Assembly: GCA_963576565.1 (NCBI GenBank)
Contig: OY755045.1
Coordinates: forward strand, 6,879,477-6,943,476
Direction of reading: 5' to 3'
Length of the DNA: 64,000 nucleotides
Origin: Aspidapion aeneum
Taxonomy: Eukaryota; Arthropoda; Insecta; Coleoptera; Brentidae
The notes under the pieces were generated by a model that was not told the origin of the DNA, did no database searches, and worked only from the letters and a program-made list of their open reading frames with translations. Positions 62,870 through 64,000 of the stretch are shown here, piece after piece (positions within the stretch are counted from its first letter, which is position 1; each line of letters opens with the position of its first letter). The position numbers were made by a program, and so were the translations under genes.

Positions 62870-64000
62870 TCTCATTTACTTCTGAATTATTTTTCTTATT
62901 TAATGTATTTCAAGGATTTGTCGAACTGTAAATCCTCGACCTTTAAATAACAAGACTAATTATTGCCAAAAAATGCAAGTTTTTTTATTAAAAACCTTCC
63001 GAGCCTTTACAAAACTATAAATCCCCGAATTTTTAAATAAAAATAAATTAATAATAAAATAAAGCGTTGATTTAAACAAACTTTAGCGAAATAAATGTTA
63101 AATCTATTAATGACAACTTCAAAAAGAAATATTTTTCTTATTTAAACTATTTTATAAATTTAAAAATCTGTAAATTCCTGACCCTTTAAATAACAAGACT
63201 AGTTATTGCAAAAAATTGCAAGTTTTCTTGTTAAATACACCCTCCAAGAATTTACAGTACTATAAATGCCGGAGTTATAAAACAAATAAAATGAAGCATT
63301 GATTCAAACAACAAAAACTTTAGCGAAATAATAAATGTTAGATCTATTAATGAGAACATCAAAAATTGCAAAAATAACGCTTCTTAAACTTATTGGTTTT
63401 CCTTTGTCTAATAATGTCTTTTGTAAAAAATTTTGGCTTTCGCCTCGTTAACTATAGAAGTATTTTTGTTATTTAAACATATTCAAAGATTTGTAGAACT
63501 GTGAATCCCTGACCCTTTAAATAACAAGACTGTTTATTGCTAAAATTACAAATTTTCTTGTTAAATACACCCTCCAAGAATTTACAGAAATATATAAATT
63601 CCTGAGTTTCAAAACAAGTAAAATGAAGCGTTGATTTAAACAATGTAAACTTTAGTAAAATATATGTTAAATCTATTAATAATAACTTCAAAAATTGCAA
63701 AAATAAACTTTTTTAAACTTGGATTTCCTTTATCTTATAATAATTTTGGTTTTTCTTATGTCATTGTCTACAAAAAAATTTTTCTTACTTAAAATATTTC
63801 AAGGATTTGTAAAACTATAAATCCCTGACCCTTTAAATATCAAAACTGTTTATTGGTAAAATGGAAATTTTTCTTGTTAAATACACCCTCCAAGAATTTA
63901 CAGATTTATAAATCCCTGAGTTTTAAAACAAATTAAATGAAGTGTTAAATTAAACAATGAAAAATTATGCGAAATAAATGTTAAATCTATCAATGAAAAC
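62870..64000. repeat. Satellite interior of element 3
   Basis: Diverged units with GGATTTGTAGAACTGTAAAT, CCTGACCCTTTAAATAACAA, TACACCCTCCAAGAATTTAC and AAGCGTTGATTTAAAC. Period is roughly 300 bases (CCTGACC words near 63178, 63513 and 63826). Less homogeneous than the element 2 array. Confidence 0.8.

Larger units (their letters stand above)
61890..64000. mobile_element. Composite foldback element 3, right side outside window
   Basis: The left arm 61890-62275 is nearly identical to that of element 2 (CACACCCTAAGCTTGGTACC, then GAGGCGACGCGGTGG). It is followed by the 18-bp minisatellite, the same inner left flank (AATTTGGGATAACAAAGGATT, ATAAAATACATGTTAAAC) and the same satellite from about 62870 to the window end. 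The inverted right arm would be expected beyond 64 kb. Confidence 0.7.

Overview
The window is eukaryotic nuclear DNA, most likely from an insect or another arthropod. It is very AT-rich, its one conserved gene is split by many GT-AG introns, and most of the rest is repeats: satellites, MITE-like inverted repeats, a decayed RTE-type LINE and a Crypton-like tyrosine-recombinase element. The order cannot be fixed by reading alone. No rRNA or tRNA gene, CRISPR array or operon was seen.

Region 1 (1-11.3 kb, minus strand) is the gene for the large subunit of replication protein A (RPA1/RPA70). Ten coding exons can be placed from the ATG at 11302 to the window edge, where the 3' end is cut off. Its introns hold mobile DNA. 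The most notable is a head-to-tail array of five Tigger/pogo-type deletion derivatives (4.25-7.29 kb); one copy still encodes an open helix-turn-helix peptide.

Region 2 (11.3-20.6 kb) is a dense zone of inverted repeats. It holds a 1.1 kb palindrome (13.79-14.91 kb), a second diverged foldback (15.47-16.25 kb), and a tandem region (16.55-18.4 kb) that alternates splice-bordered exon-like blocks with perfect or near-perfect hairpins and a duplicated GC-rich 155-bp block.

Region 3 (20.6-30.7 kb) is a satellite of about 360 bp. It is interrupted by a 2.5 kb element with a two-exon, apparently intact 380-residue tyrosine recombinase. The element has a similar palindromic module at each end.

Region 4 (30.7-36.4 kb) is unassigned AT-rich DNA with weak exon-like blocks. 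Region 5 (36.4-45.3 kb) is a second satellite of about 330 bp with a three-monomer higher-order repeat; it ends in a 5'-truncated, frameshifted RTE-like LINE (45.3-46.5 kb). A dispersed repeat at 47.3-48.0 kb is the inverted relative of one in an RPA1 intron.

Region 6 (50.1-64 kb) has three related composite foldback elements (50.19-53.74, 55.0-60.81 and 61.89 to beyond 64 kb). Each has a GC-rich arm with a CpG-rich 18-bp minisatellite. In the two complete ones an inverted counterpart arm lies at the other end, and the interior is one shared satellite family. I see no transposase in them. They are the best candidate for an undescribed system here.
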